64,000 nucleotides of DNA, from the NCBI RefSeq assembly GCF_019024285.1, contig NZ_WMKZ01000020.1:1-64000 (forward strand), given 5' to 3'. Both the position numbers and the translations under genes were made by a program. Shown here one piece after another: positions 34,014 through 42,557 of the stretch (its first letter is position 1; each line of letters opens with the position of its first letter). Below the pieces are notes generated by a model that did not search any database, was not told the origin of the DNA, and saw nothing but the letters and a program-made list of their open reading frames with translations. The stretch is from Alkalihalobacterium elongatum. GTDB taxonomy: Bacteria; Bacillota; Bacilli; Bacillales; Bacillaceae_F.

Positions 34014-34260
34014 AATACACCCCTCCAAAAAGGTATTTTTTGATGAATTTTTTAAAGAAAGAATAACGAATGAATGAAGTTATTGCAGATAAAAACGAAG
34101 AAAAACATGAGGAAAATAAGAAGTCTTTCAATAGAATTACTATCATTATAAAAAGTATGGAAAAGCACTGTCAACCAAAATTTGCTGCTCCCCCCATACC
34201 AATTCCGTTATCTTATCAAATAGATCTCGGGAAATTCCAGTACCCACTGTACCAGTCCTC

Positions 34261-34307
34261 CGTGAAACACTCTGTGAAACAAGATTTTTCGGGGTGTCAC
34301 TGTGACG
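34261..34307 (+). repeat. F2 repeat copy 7
   Basis: Full element (GTGAAACA-CTCT-GTGAAACA, AGATTTTTCGGGGT, GTCACTGTGACG), followed by AATTCTAAAAG. Confidence 0.93.
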
Positions 34308-34383
34308 AATTCTAAAAGTGATGATATTGGGGATTTTTCAACCGCTGAAAATGGGGAATTTAATCCGTTGTTGACAAAGTACC

Positions 34384-34415
34384 GATAGTTAAATTTTTTG
34401 ACTATCTATTTTTTG
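34384..34415 (+). terminator. possible leader terminator before the 34440 gene
   Basis: GATAGTTA and TGACTATC can pair around AATTTTT, followed by TATTTTTTG, only 25 bases upstream of the next start. This could be an attenuator or chance. Confidence 0.35.
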
Positions 34416-34439
34416 AAAATTACTGGAGGAACATAAAGT

Positions 34440-35093
34440 ATGGCACATGCAGATGTAGAAAAAGTATTAAGTATTCAAAAAGAATATTTTGTTAAAGGGT
34501 TTAATAATGATCCTGCCTCTATGGTTGCTGGAGTACAACACCCAGACCAATTTGAAAATCTGTTTCCACAATCTAAGTGGATGTGGGATCCTAGTGTTGC
34601 AAGTAACCAGGCTTTTATTAGAGAAATAGGCGATTATAAAGAATACTGGGTTCATGTTGATAATGACAATTATCGTAAACCCTATTTGGCATTTTTAAAT
34701 ACTAATTATGGATTACCTAGGGAAGTTGTACCAACAGTTTTACACGCTGATCATCTTCTTCATAAAGCTTTTGCCAAAAAATATGGAATTAACTATGTAC
34801 AATTAGCATTGGTATGGGAGAAGTATAATAGGGGATTCGGATTTGGAATAGAAAAAAATTTCTCGGCCAGGAAAGATATCAATGGGAAATCTATGTATTT
34901 AGTGGACTATTCCCTAATGTTTAAGTTGTTAGGAATAGAGCCATTTCAAACAAAATCAGAGTATGAAGAAAGAAAAGAAGAGATTGCTAATAAATTTGTA
35001 GCGGAAGGCGCAATTGAAAGTTATAACATAGCAGTAGAAGGGTTAGATGGCTTTTTTAAACTTTGGGATGTTTTAAGTAAAGGAAAAAAATAA
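34440..35093 (+). CDS. hypothetical cytosolic protein
   Basis: 217 residues; TGGAGGAAC upstream of the ATG. Soluble, mixed alpha/beta, with clusters of aromatic residues (QSKWMWDPSVASNQAFIREIGDYKEYWVH as two stretches) and a His/Asp patch (VLHADHLLHKAFAKKYG). Not recognised. It lies alone between F2 repeats on the edge of the HerA-OLD locus and ends at an F3 terminator module. Antitoxin or immunity functions are possible in such a place but nothing in the sequence shows this. Confidence 0.68.
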   Translation: MAHADVEKVLSIQKEYFVKGFNNDPASMVAGVQHPDQFENLFPQSKWMWDPSVASNQAFIREIGDYKEYWVHVDNDNYRKPYLAFLNTNYGLPREVVPTVLHADHLLHKAFAKKYGINYVQLALVWEKYNRGFGFGIEKNFSARKDINGKSMYLVDYSLMFKLLGIEPFQTKSEYEERKEEIANKFVAEGAIESYNIAVEGLDGFFKLWDVLSKGKK

Positions 35094-35173
35094 TATAGCA
35101 CTTATTAAAGTTAGTTTCTATGAACATTAACAAATACACCTGACGCTTGAATATCTTTAGTTGGGGGAATTAA

Positions 35174-35215
35174 AACAGGGGATTGGAATTATTAAACCAA
35201 TCCCCTGTTTTTGTT
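35174..35215 (+). terminator. F3 terminator module, copy 2
   Basis: AACAGGGGATTGG pairs perfectly with CCAATCCCCTGTT around AATTATTAAA, followed by TTTTGTTTT. It is preceded by ATTAAAGT (35104) and GCTTGAATATC and followed directly by F2 copy 8. Confidence 0.88.
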
Positions 35216-35222
35216 TTACCTG

Positions 35223-35269
35223 CGTGAAACATTCTGTGAAACAAGATTTTTCGGGGTGTCACTGTGACG
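35223..35269 (+). repeat. F2 repeat copy 8
   Basis: Full element. Left border of the galU-ugd fragment; the ugd homology begins right after GTGACGGATTC. Confidence 0.93.
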
Positions 35270-35274
35270 GATTC

Positions 35275-35572
35275 CATTCTCTACAGAGCGAGTGTTAAAA
35301 TAATTTGTCTCTGGATCATAGTCAGTAGGAGTAGCAATAATAACAAACTCCGCTTCTTTAAAAGCTTGCTCTGGTTTTGTTGTTGCGACAAGATTTAAAG
35401 GCTTTGTTGCTAAAAACTCTTCAATTTCTTGATCGACAATTGGAGATTTCTTATTATTAATCAAATCTACTTTTTCTTCCACAATATCAAGTGCAATGAC
35501 TTCATTATGTTGAGCTAGTAATACGGCATTTGATAAGCCTACATATCCAGTACCAGCTACTGCTATTTTCAT
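35275..35572 (-). pseudogene. 5' fragment of ugd (first about 98 codons)
   Basis: Nearly identical to the start of the full ugd gene at 45975-47141 ([20 protein letters not shown]...), including its GGAGGTC ribosome site. It breaks off in RSVEN and then reads through the F2 repeat to a stop at 35216, giving a 118-residue frame with a 20-residue repeat-encoded tail. It has the NAD-binding Rossmann half only and cannot be an active UDP-glucose dehydrogenase. Confidence 0.9.
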
Positions 35573-35584
35573 GTTTTGACCTCC

Positions 35585-35765
35585 ACTTATTTGGAAACTA
35601 ATTGCGCTTCGAGAATCCCTTTAAGATACTCCATTACATCGTCACGTAAATCTTCACGTTTTAAAGCAAAATCAACTGTTGCTTTAACAAAACCTCCAAC
35701 ATCGTAACGAACACCTTGGAAATCATAAGCTAAACAGCTTGTTCTTCATTTAATTACTTAATAAT
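35585..35765 (-). pseudogene. 3' fragment of galU
   Basis: Matches the end of galU (47157 to about 47340), including the stop, and sits upstream of the ugd fragment exactly as in the intact operon, so both were copied as one 490-base piece. The break is near the codons for [11 protein letters not shown], at the same place as in the two galU fragments at 41570 and 42558. Confidence 0.88.
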
Positions 35766-35774
35766 CATCACCAA

Positions 35775-35821
35775 CGTGAAACATTCCGTGAAACAAGATT
35801 TTTCGGGGTGTCACAGTGACG
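35775..35821 (+). repeat. F2 repeat copy 9
   Basis: Full element with GTCACAGTGACGGATTC. Right border of the galU-ugd fragment. Confidence 0.93.
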
Positions 35822-35884
35822 GATTCTCTAAATTTATTACAAGATCATTGGTTTAACTTAAATACTATAACACAGAAATAATGT

Positions 35885-35890
35885 TATAAT
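35885..35890 (+). promoter_or_regulatory. possible -10 box of the HerA-OLD operon
   Basis: TATAAT 34 bases upstream of the HerA start. No good -35 at the right distance. Confidence 0.35.
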
Positions 35891-35923
35891 TTACCTATTA
35901 AACATTTTAAAAGGGGGAGTTTC

Positions 35924-37510
35924 ATGAGCTTCAGAAAACAAAATCAAGCTTTTGGCAAGGTTAGAAGTGTAGATGGAGGAAATATAGTTACAAAGGCAGA
36001 AATTTTACAAACTACTAACCCAGAACTAAATGTAGAAGTAGGAGCTTTTGTTAATTGTGGAGGTTTTCACGGGGATACTATTTGCTCAATTAGTAGAGTT
36101 ACCATTGAAGAAAATAAAGCAAATGAAGAAATTAAACTAGTTGAACTTTCAATTATTGGAAGTATAGATATGGAAGGTAATTTCTCAAGAGGAGTAGAGC
36201 AATTACCTACTATCTCATGCGATGTATTTTTACTTGATGGTGAGCAAGTAAATAAGATAATGGGAGTAAATAGTGATGATGGAAAGTTCTTTAAAGTTGG
36301 AAAACGATCAATGCGTGGGGCTGGAGATGTTTATATTGATTTAGATAAGTTGCTGGGACGGCATACTGCAATTTTAGGTACTACGGGTAGTGGGAAAAGT
36401 AGTACTGTTTCGACTTTAGTACAGTCTATATTAAGAGATTATCCGTTTCCTAGAATTATGATATTTGATATACATAATGAATACTCACATGCTTTCAAAG
36501 GTGAATGGGAAGGGAAATCTAACTCTATTAAATGGTCAGAATTTTCATTGCCATATTGGTTTTTTGATTTAGATGAATTCATTGCCACCTATTATCCTGG
36601 AGCTGGATCCACTCAAAAAATGATTTTAAAGAATCTAATAGAGGAATTGAAAAAAGAAAGGGTTTCTGAAGATAAACAAGATAAAATTTCAGTAGATAGT
36701 CCTGTGTTTTTTGATATTAATGACTTAATAAGACAGATTAAAGAAAAAGAAACTTTGGAATCAACCCAAACAAAAAAGGACCCATGGAATAAATTGTTAT
36801 TAAAATTAAATAGTGTTAACGATGATTCAAGATATGATTTTTTGAAAAAAGATATTGAAAGTGAATTAAGTTTATCAAGTTATTTTAATAACTTGTTGGG
36901 ACTAAATAACTCAGACCCTTCATATATAACAATCCTGGATTTGAGTGGCCTCCCTGCGGAGGTACGGTCAGTTTGTGTTGGTATATTAAGTAGATTATGC
37001 TTTGACTTTAGATATTGGGATATGGATCCCGCAAACTTACCACTTGCCCTTGTGTTAGAAGAGGCCCATTCGTATATACCAGAAGAATCTTCTTCAGATT
37101 ACTCGCTTTGTTTACAACGAATTGAAAAAGTTGCTAAGGAAGGAAGAAAGTACGGATTAAGTTTGTTAGTGGTAACACAAAGACCATCTAATGTCTCTCC
37201 AACTGTACTTTCTCAATGCGGAACGTTTATCGTTTTACGTTTGACTAGTGATTTAGATCAGAACAAGGTAAAGAGAATTTTACCAGATATTATAGGAAAT
37301 CAATCTAATATTTTACCGAGTTTAAGAGATAGAGAAGCTCTAGTAACGGGAGATGCTGTTCTATTACCGGGGAAAGTCTTATTTGATGAACCAAGTCCAT
37401 GGCCAAAGAGTAATGACATAAAGTTTCATAAATCATGGTCAGAAGGTCCTCCTGCGGGATACGATGTTGTTAAAATAGTAGAAGATTGGACTCAAAGACA
37501 GAAAGGTTAA
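35924..37510 (+). CDS. HerA-like hexameric DNA translocase (DUF87 ATPase)
   Basis: 528 residues; AAAGGGGGAG upstream of the ATG. An N-terminal HAS-barrel-like beta domain (about 5-95) is followed by the ATPase core. Walker A is GTTGSGKSST (about 152-161), Walker B LALVLEEAHSYIP (about 373-385) and the sensor/Arg region VVTQRPSNVSPTVLSQC. An insertion at about 240-330 is Lys/Glu rich. HerA proteins form rings that pump DNA and act with a partner nuclease (NurA in archaea; SIR2 or DUF4297 enzymes in bacterial defence). The partner here is most likely the OLD-type gene six bases downstream. The pair is probably one operon and a candidate anti-phage system. Confidence 0.9.
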   Translation: MSFRKQNQAFGKVRSVDGGNIVTKAEILQTTNPELNVEVGAFVNCGGFHGDTICSISRVTIEENKANEEIKLVELSIIGSIDMEGNFSRGVEQLPTISCDVFLLDGEQVNKIMGVNSDDGKFFKVGKRSMRGAGDVYIDLDKLLGRHTAILGTTGSGKSSTVSTLVQSILRDYPFPRIMIFDIHNEYSHAFKGEWEGKSNSIKWSEFSLPYWFFDLDEFIATYYPGAGSTQKMILKNLIEELKKERVSEDKQDKISVDSPVFFDINDLIRQIKEKETLESTQTKKDPWNKLLLKLNSVNDDSRYDFLKKDIESELSLSSYFNNLLGLNNSDPSYITILDLSGLPAEVRSVCVGILSRLCFDFRYWDMDPANLPLALVLEEAHSYIPEESSSDYSLCLQRIEKVAKEGRKYGLSLLVVTQRPSNVSPTVLSQCGTFIVLRLTSDLDQNKVKRILPDIIGNQSNILPSLRDREALVTGDAVLLPGKVLFDEPSPWPKSNDIKFHKSWSEGPPAGYDVVKIVEDWTQRQKG

Positions 37511-37516
37511 AAGAAT

Positions 37517-39439
37517 ATGATTATAAAGCAAATAAAATTAAAAGGTTGGCGTTCCTTCGATTCTGAAGATGGTGTCATAATAGATAATTTAAAACGTATT
37601 AACTTATTTATAGGCCCTAATAATTCTGGTAAATCAAATTTATTTAAATACTTGTACTATCTAAAGGAGAAAGTTTTAACTAATCTAACTGGGGATTTTT
37701 TTAAGTATGAAACATATGATGCTTTAAACGATTTTGTTTATGAGATACCAAAAAGAGATACATGGGCGGATATGAAAGAAGATATAATCTGTGACATTTT
37801 GATTGAAGTAGAACAGGAAGAACGTTGGATGAAAAATGAACCTACGTTACATCATGAATTTAATCTATTAAATCTCCAGTCATACCACAATGTTGAAGGG
37901 AGTAAGGTCTCATTTTCATTAATGTATGACAGCAAAACTCCTTTATTAGAAAGGAATACTAAAAAACCAAAAATATATAATCCGAAAAGCCAAGGTTATA
38001 CTGACATTCGTGCTGGCATGCCTTACCTAACTGATACGGTTGAATACTGGTATAAATTCTTAAATAGTATGGTTTTTATAGATCCTATTAGACACCATAG
38101 TCGTGAGACTTCAGAATTAAAGGAGTCCGACTATGATGGTAGTAATATAGTGGCAAAAATTATCCACCTGCATAATGATAAAGATAAAGCTACAGAGTTT
38201 AGAGAGTATAAGACACTAATTGAAGGCTGGCTTAAAGAGTTATTAGGAGAATCAGATTTAGAGATAGATGTTACACAAAATGAAGTTAGGTTCTTCATTA
38301 ACAGGGGAACGTACAAAATATGTGCCTATTTAGATCAACTAGGAACCGGAGTGTCTCAACTTTTTATGATTTTATCGTTTCTCTATCTTTATAAAGACGA
38401 AAGTTTAAATGTGTTTATGGAAGAACCAGAGAGTAACTTGCATCCAGATGCTCTAGTCCAACTTCTAGAAATTATTGAGAGTAAATTTCCAAGACACAAC
38501 TTTTTTATCTCAACTCACTCATCATCATTAATAGATCAAATAGACGAAGAGTGGAGTGTACATCAAGTGTATAGAAAGAATAACTCACCTTCTGTTTTTT
38601 TATCTTGTGAGAGTGTCATTCATAAACATGGTTTACTAGATGATTTGGGTATCCGGGCATCCCAATTACTTCAAAGCAATTTAATTATTTGGGTTGAAGG
38701 TCCAAGTGATAGAGTGTATATAAAAAAATGGATTCAAGATTTAAATTTAGGACCTTATAATTTAAAAGAAGGTAAACACTATAGCTTTATTATGTACGGA
38801 GGATCTAACCTAGCTAACTATGATATTTTGAGTTTGGAAGACAGTATAGATATGCTCCATATTGGTAGGTATGCTGTAGTAGTATGTGACTCAGACAAAA
38901 ATGAACAAGGTAGTGCTCTAAAAGGAAGAGTTAAATATATTAGTGATAAAATAGACGAAATAAACCAGAGTCGAGAACAAAGTCCCACTCTAAAACAAAC
39001 TAGTCTAAAACTCTGGATTACAGAGGGACGGGAGATAGAGAATTACATTCCTGAAGAACTCTTAATTTCGGTATTATCTAGTGAAGATTTTGTTAAGAAA
39101 TATATTATGGTGAAAGATGAAAACACTGGTAACAGAAGGAAGGAGAATATTTACATTCAAGAAGCTAAGGGTAGAAATTTTAATCAATTTGACTCGTTTG
39201 ATCAGTATATTTCCACTCTTTATATCAATGAAGAAGGATGTGCTTTAACACCAGAACAGCAAACAAGAGTTGCAAACAATATAAGTCAAGATAAAAATGC
39301 AATAGCTATTAAAATTTGTGAACATTGGGATATCCAGCACTACTCAAAATTTGATATAAAAGAAAACATTGAAGAAATTATTGATCTAATTTATTTAGCT
39401 AATGGTCTTAGTAAACAACAAACTTCAACAAATGTTTGA
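37517..39439 (+). CDS. OLD-family ATP-dependent nuclease (AAA ATPase + TOPRIM)
   Basis: 640 residues. ABC-type ATPase: Walker A FIGPNNSGKSN (about 31-41), signature-like LGTGVSQL, Walker B LNVFMEEPESNLHP and H-loop ISTHSSS. From about residue 385 comes a TOPRIM nuclease domain with IIWVEGPSDRVYI (catalytic Glu) and VVVCDSDKN (DxD), then a helical C terminus. This is the layout of phage P2 Old and GajA of Gabija. Unlike Gabija no UvrD helicase follows; the partner is the HerA-like ATPase upstream (gap six bases). Predicted DNA nickase/nuclease controlled by nucleotides. A 13-bp stem-loop spans its stop codon. Confidence 0.9.
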   Translation: MIIKQIKLKGWRSFDSEDGVIIDNLKRINLFIGPNNSGKSNLFKYLYYLKEKVLTNLTGDFFKYETYDALNDFVYEIPKRDTWADMKEDIICDILIEVEQEERWMKNEPTLHHEFNLLNLQSYHNVEGSKVSFSLMYDSKTPLLERNTKKPKIYNPKSQGYTDIRAGMPYLTDTVEYWYKFLNSMVFIDPIRHHSRETSELKESDYDGSNIVAKIIHLHNDKDKATEFREYKTLIEGWLKELLGESDLEIDVTQNEVRFFINRGTYKICAYLDQLGTGVSQLFMILSFLYLYKDESLNVFMEEPESNLHPDALVQLLEIIESKFPRHNFFISTHSSSLIDQIDEEWSVHQVYRKNNSPSVFLSCESVIHKHGLLDDLGIRASQLLQSNLIIWVEGPSDRVYIKKWIQDLNLGPYNLKEGKHYSFIMYGGSNLANYDILSLEDSIDMLHIGRYAVVVCDSDKNEQGSALKGRVKYISDKIDEINQSREQSPTLKQTSLKLWITEGREIENYIPEELLISVLSSEDFVKKYIMVKDENTGNRRKENIYIQEAKGRNFNQFDSFDQYISTLYINEEGCALTPEQQTRVANNISQDKNAIAIKICEHWDIQHYSKFDIKENIEEIIDLIYLANGLSKQQTSTNV

Positions 39440-39448
39440 AGTTTGTTG
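39416..39448 (+). terminator. perfect 13-bp stem-loop across the OLD stop codon
   Basis: CAACAAACTTCAA pairs with TTGAAGTTTGTTG around CAAATGT. No T-run follows, so it may stabilise the mRNA end; the classic terminator is the F3 module at 39606. Confidence 0.5.
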
Positions 39449-39605
39449 TAGATTCACCATTAAAGTTGATAAATTAGAATTGATTGCTGCACAGTACAAC
39501 GATCTATTCAATAAAATGATACTCCACAATTATGAGTGAATAAGAATAATATTAGACCTTGTACCACGCTTGAATATCTACAAATAATTATATCTTTGAG
39601 AATTA

Positions 39606-39647
39606 AAACATGGGGATTGGAATTATTAAACCAATCCCCATGTTTTT
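39606..39647 (+). terminator. F3 terminator module, copy 3
   Basis: AAACATGGGGATTGG pairs perfectly with CCAATCCCCATGTTT around AATTATTAAA, followed by a T-run. It is preceded by GCTTGAATATC and followed by F2 copy 10. Confidence 0.88.
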
Positions 39648-39664
39648 AGTACACACATTTACCA

Positions 39665-39712
39665 GTGTGAAACATTCCGTGAAACAAGATTTTTCAGGTT
39701 GTCACAGTGACA
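39665..39712 (+). repeat. F2 repeat copy 10
   Basis: GTGTGAAACA-TTCC-GTGAAACA, AGATTTTTCAGGTT, GTCACAGTGACAGG. Confidence 0.92.
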
Positions 39713-40031
39713 GGTTCCAAAAAAAAATTCAGGTTGAAAGGTTACTTCTTATGCTGTTTAGAATATTCTTATAGCCTTTTTTACTCAAAATCTATGTATC
39801 ATTACTTTATTGATTTATTACGGATTTAAAGAGATTTGGCAACGGTACACAAAACTGAATATGACTAATATGGATTGTTACGGGTGTTTTATTGAGTTAT
39901 CCACAAATGGGAATTTGAGTGGATATGGAATCTGAAAAATAGAACTGTAAGAAATTTAGTGGATACAGATAACTAGTTTACAATATCAATAAAAGTTTAT
40001 CTGACCAAAATTGAAGTGAGGATGATTAACT

Positions 40032-41345
40032 ATGGGACAAGTTTTTATTGATGAAAAGGGACCGCAGGAAACAATTAGAATTTCAAGAAACTATAGTGAT
40101 GATAGAAGAATAAATCTTGGTGATGATTTAATGCGATCTTATGTTGCGGATGTACTTTATATCCCTGAAAGTTCTCTAAAAGATATTATCAAAAAATATT
40201 CTGACCTTGTTGAAAATTATAGAGAAGAACAAAAAAATAAAGTCGAAAAAGAACTTAAAGGAATTGATATTCTACAGGGGAATTTCAAATTTGGCATTGC
40301 GAGTATAAAAAAAGTTAATAGTGATTTCTATCTTAATTTATTTGATATCCTGCTAGAGGCAGACGTTTCTAACTTACTTTTTTCAGTAAATAAAATGTCA
40401 ATGGTTGTTGATGCCAGACTCACACAATGGATTCTAAAACTTGAAGCTAAAAGATTTATTAAATCCGCCATATTGTTGAAATACAGTCTTACAAAATATT
40501 GTGAACTAGAAGCATCAGAAGTGGTCATTAAAAATCTTTTCGATTCACAAAAAAATATCAACGAAATATTGTATTCTATTCAAAATGATTTGAAAGGGTT
40601 CGTAGCAAAGCACAAAAATAACGCTAGAATGAAGCATCAATTAGAAGATTACAAAAATATGATAACAATAATTGGGAAGGGGAAACACTTAGCTGATAAT
40701 TTAGTGTTTGAAAAGGTATCATTTGATTGGGATAAGGTGAGCTTCGATGTTGACTTATGGTTATCCGAGAACAAGTTAAAAGACATATGGCAACCTGAGC
40801 AGTCAACGTTAATTCTTGACCAAGGTATACCTTCTGAGCCATTTGAAAAGATCGGATTTGGAAAAGTGCTGGTAGATCAGGATTCTAAAGATTTCGTTGG
40901 ATTACAATTAGCAGATATGTTAGTGGTAATAACCGGTAGTTATATTTCTAAACTTACATCTGCAATTCGTTATGATAAAGCAGAACCAGAAAAGCCTAAA
41001 CATCTTGATAACGAGTGGTTTGATCTAGAAGAGCATCAGTTTGACCTAATTTTAAAAATGACACAGTTCTTTTTTGGAAATGACAATACTTACAGTTTCA
41101 TAGGGGATAGTTATTTTGATGAAACTCTCCTTTTTGAAATACTTTGTAGGTATATAAGTTCATTTAGTAGCTATGAGAATTATCATAAAAAGTCAAGTAA
41201 TTTACATGTTAAAGATATGTTTAAGTATTATATTGCTGCTTCAAAAGAAAAATGGAGTTTAGGAGTACAAAATGAGTTTTTAACAAGGAATATTTACGGG
41301 GATTATATTACTGGAATTAAAGAGGGTGTAATACGGAAGTTATAA
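40032..41345 (+). CDS. DUF3800-like protein
   Basis: 437 residues; AAGTGAGG upstream of the ATG. An N-terminal VFIDEKGPQETIRIS and the C-proximal pair LILDQGIP ... LVDQDSKDFVGLQLADMLV resemble the DUF3800 layout. In that layout an acidic FIDESG start and an S-x(n)-LQLADxxaG motif form an RNase-H-like putative active site. DUF3800 genes are frequent in defence islands and on mobile elements; activity has not been firmly assigned as far as I know. It may belong with HerA-OLD, but a terminator lies between. Its last 188 codons are duplicated perfectly at 41767-42333. Confidence 0.6.
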   Translation: MGQVFIDEKGPQETIRISRNYSDDRRINLGDDLMRSYVADVLYIPESSLKDIIKKYSDLVENYREEQKNKVEKELKGIDILQGNFKFGIASIKKVNSDFYLNLFDILLEADVSNLLFSVNKMSMVVDARLTQWILKLEAKRFIKSAILLKYSLTKYCELEASEVVIKNLFDSQKNINEILYSIQNDLKGFVAKHKNNARMKHQLEDYKNMITIIGKGKHLADNLVFEKVSFDWDKVSFDVDLWLSENKLKDIWQPEQSTLILDQGIPSEPFEKIGFGKVLVDQDSKDFVGLQLADMLVVITGSYISKLTSAIRYDKAEPEKPKHLDNEWFDLEEHQFDLILKMTQFFFGNDNTYSFIGDSYFDETLLFEILCRYISSFSSYENYHKKSSNLHVKDMFKYYIAASKEKWSLGVQNEFLTRNIYGDYITGIKEGVIRKL

Positions 41346-41462
41346 TATTGCGATTTTTAAGCTCCTTTTTATATCCCCCTCCATGAAAAAATAATGAAAG
41401 CATGCATAGTCAAACGATACAGTTCATTAGAAAAAAATATTTCACAATTGGCCTGTGATTAG

Positions 41463-41514
41463 AGTGCCTGACCCCCGATACAGTAAAGTATTACTGCACT
41501 GGGGGTCAGGCACT
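41463..41514. repeat. F1-type palindrome, diverged
   Basis: AGTGCCTGACCCCC ... GGGGGTCAGGCACT with a longer centre. Same plan as F1 but with a different outer arm. It follows the DUF3800-like gene and probably terminates it (TTTTCTC follows). Confidence 0.8.
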
Positions 41515-41569
41515 TTTCTCTTAGAAAGTGAAACTTATTTCTAGGGCTAAAAATAATTCTTTAAAAGAC

Positions 41570-41700
41570 AACGTTCTAAAGCAAAGTCAACCGTTGCTTT
41601 AACAAAACCGAACTTATCTCCAACATCGTAACGAACACCTTGGAAATCATAAGCTAGAACAGCTTGTTCTTCATTTAATTGATTAATAATTAATCATTAA
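41570..41700 (-). pseudogene. 3' fragment of galU, second copy
   Basis: Homology to galU from about TCTAAAGCAAAGTCAACC to TTCATTTAATTGATTAAT. It ends at the same galU position as the 35585 fragment and is followed by F2 copy 11. Confidence 0.8.
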
Positions 41701-41711
41701 TCATCTACCAT

Positions 41712-41758
41712 CGTGAAACATTCCGTGAAACAAGATTTTTCGGGTTGTCACAGTGACA
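41712..41758 (+). repeat. F2 repeat copy 11
   Basis: CGTGAAACA-TTCC-GTGAAACA, AGATTTTTCGGGTT, GTCACAGTGACAGATTC. The truncated DUF3800-like copy starts right after it. Confidence 0.93.
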
Positions 41759-41766
41759 GATTCTCT

Positions 41767-42333
41767 AAAGACATATGGCAACCTGAGCAGTCAACGTTAA
41801 TTCTTGACCAAGGTATACCTTCTGAGCCATTTGAAAAGATCGGATTTGGAAAAGTGCTGGTAGATCAGGATTCTAAAGATTTCGTTGGATTACAATTAGC
41901 AGATATGTTAGTGGTAATAACCGGTAGTTATATTTCTAAACTTACATCTGCAATTCGTTATGATAAAGCAGAACCAGAAAAGCCTAAACATCTTGATAAC
42001 GAGTGGTTTGATCTAGAAGAGCATCAGTTTGACCTAATTTTAAAAATGACACAGTTCTTTTTTGGAAATGACAATACTTACAGTTTCATAGGGGATAGTT
42101 ATTTTGATGAAACTCTCCTTTTTGAAATACTTTGTAGGTATATAAGTTCATTTAGTAGCTATGAGAATTATCATAAAAAGTCAAGTAATTTACATGTTAA
42201 AGATATGTTTAAGTATTATATTGCTGCTTCAAAAGAAAAATGGAGTTTAGGAGTACAAAATGAGTTTTTAACAAGGAATATTTACGGGGATTATATTACT
42301 GGAATTAAAGAGGGTGTAATACGGAAGTTATAA
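41767..42333 (+). pseudogene. truncated duplicate of the DUF3800-like gene (last 188 codons)
   Basis: Identical to 40779-41345. A frame open from an ATG in F2 copy 11 (41713) would add 18 repeat-encoded residues (KHSVKQDFSGCHSDRFS). It lacks the FIDEKG half and has no ribosome site, so it is probably inactive. Confidence 0.85.
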
Positions 42334-42450
42334 TATTGCGATTTTTAAGCTCCTTTTTATATCCCCCTCCATGAAAAAATAATGAAAGCATGCATAGTCA
42401 AACGATACAGTTCATTAGAAAAAAATATTTCACAATTGGCCTGTGATTAG

Positions 42451-42502
42451 AGTGCCTGACCCCCGATACAGTAAAGTATTACTGCACTGGGGGTCAGGCA
42501 CT
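42451..42502. repeat. F1-type palindrome, diverged (duplicate)
   Basis: Identical to the copy at 41463-41514, carried by the tandem duplication. Confidence 0.8.
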
Positions 42503-42557
42503 TTTCTCTTAGAAAGTGAAACTTATTTCTAGGGCTAAAAATAATTCTTTAAAAGAC

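Larger units (their letters stand above)
34029..34439. other. intergenic region with F2 copy and leader hairpin
   Basis: The open frame at 34070-34315 has no ribosome site and ends in the F2 repeat, so I do not call it. It contains F2 copy 7 (34261-34307), a TTGACA at 34371-34376, and the hairpin at 34384. Confidence 0.5.
39449..40031. other. non-coding region between the OLD and DUF3800-like genes
   Basis: No gene seen. It contains ATTAAAGT (39461), the F3 terminator, F2 copy 10, and a perfect DnaA-box 9-mer TTATCCACA (39897-39905). The terminator suggests the 40032 gene has its own promoter. Confidence 0.55.
40779..41766 (+). repeat. 988-base direct tandem duplication, copy 1
   Basis: Runs from AAAGACATATGG inside the DUF3800-like gene through its 3' end, an F1-type palindrome, a galU fragment and F2 copy 11. 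No base difference from copy 2 (41767-42753) was noticed on reading. Confidence 0.93.

Noticed and set aside
34070-34315. ORF 34070-34315
   Set aside because: Charged start looks plausible but there is no ribosome site, the middle is not protein-like and the end is F2.
35924-39439. Gabija system
   Set aside because: The OLD-type gene resembles GajA, but no UvrD/GajB helicase is adjacent; the partner is a HerA-type ATPase.
41713-42333. ORF starting in F2 copy 11 as a real gene
   Set aside because: It is the truncated duplicate of the DUF3800-like gene with a repeat-encoded head and no ribosome site; listed as pseudogene.
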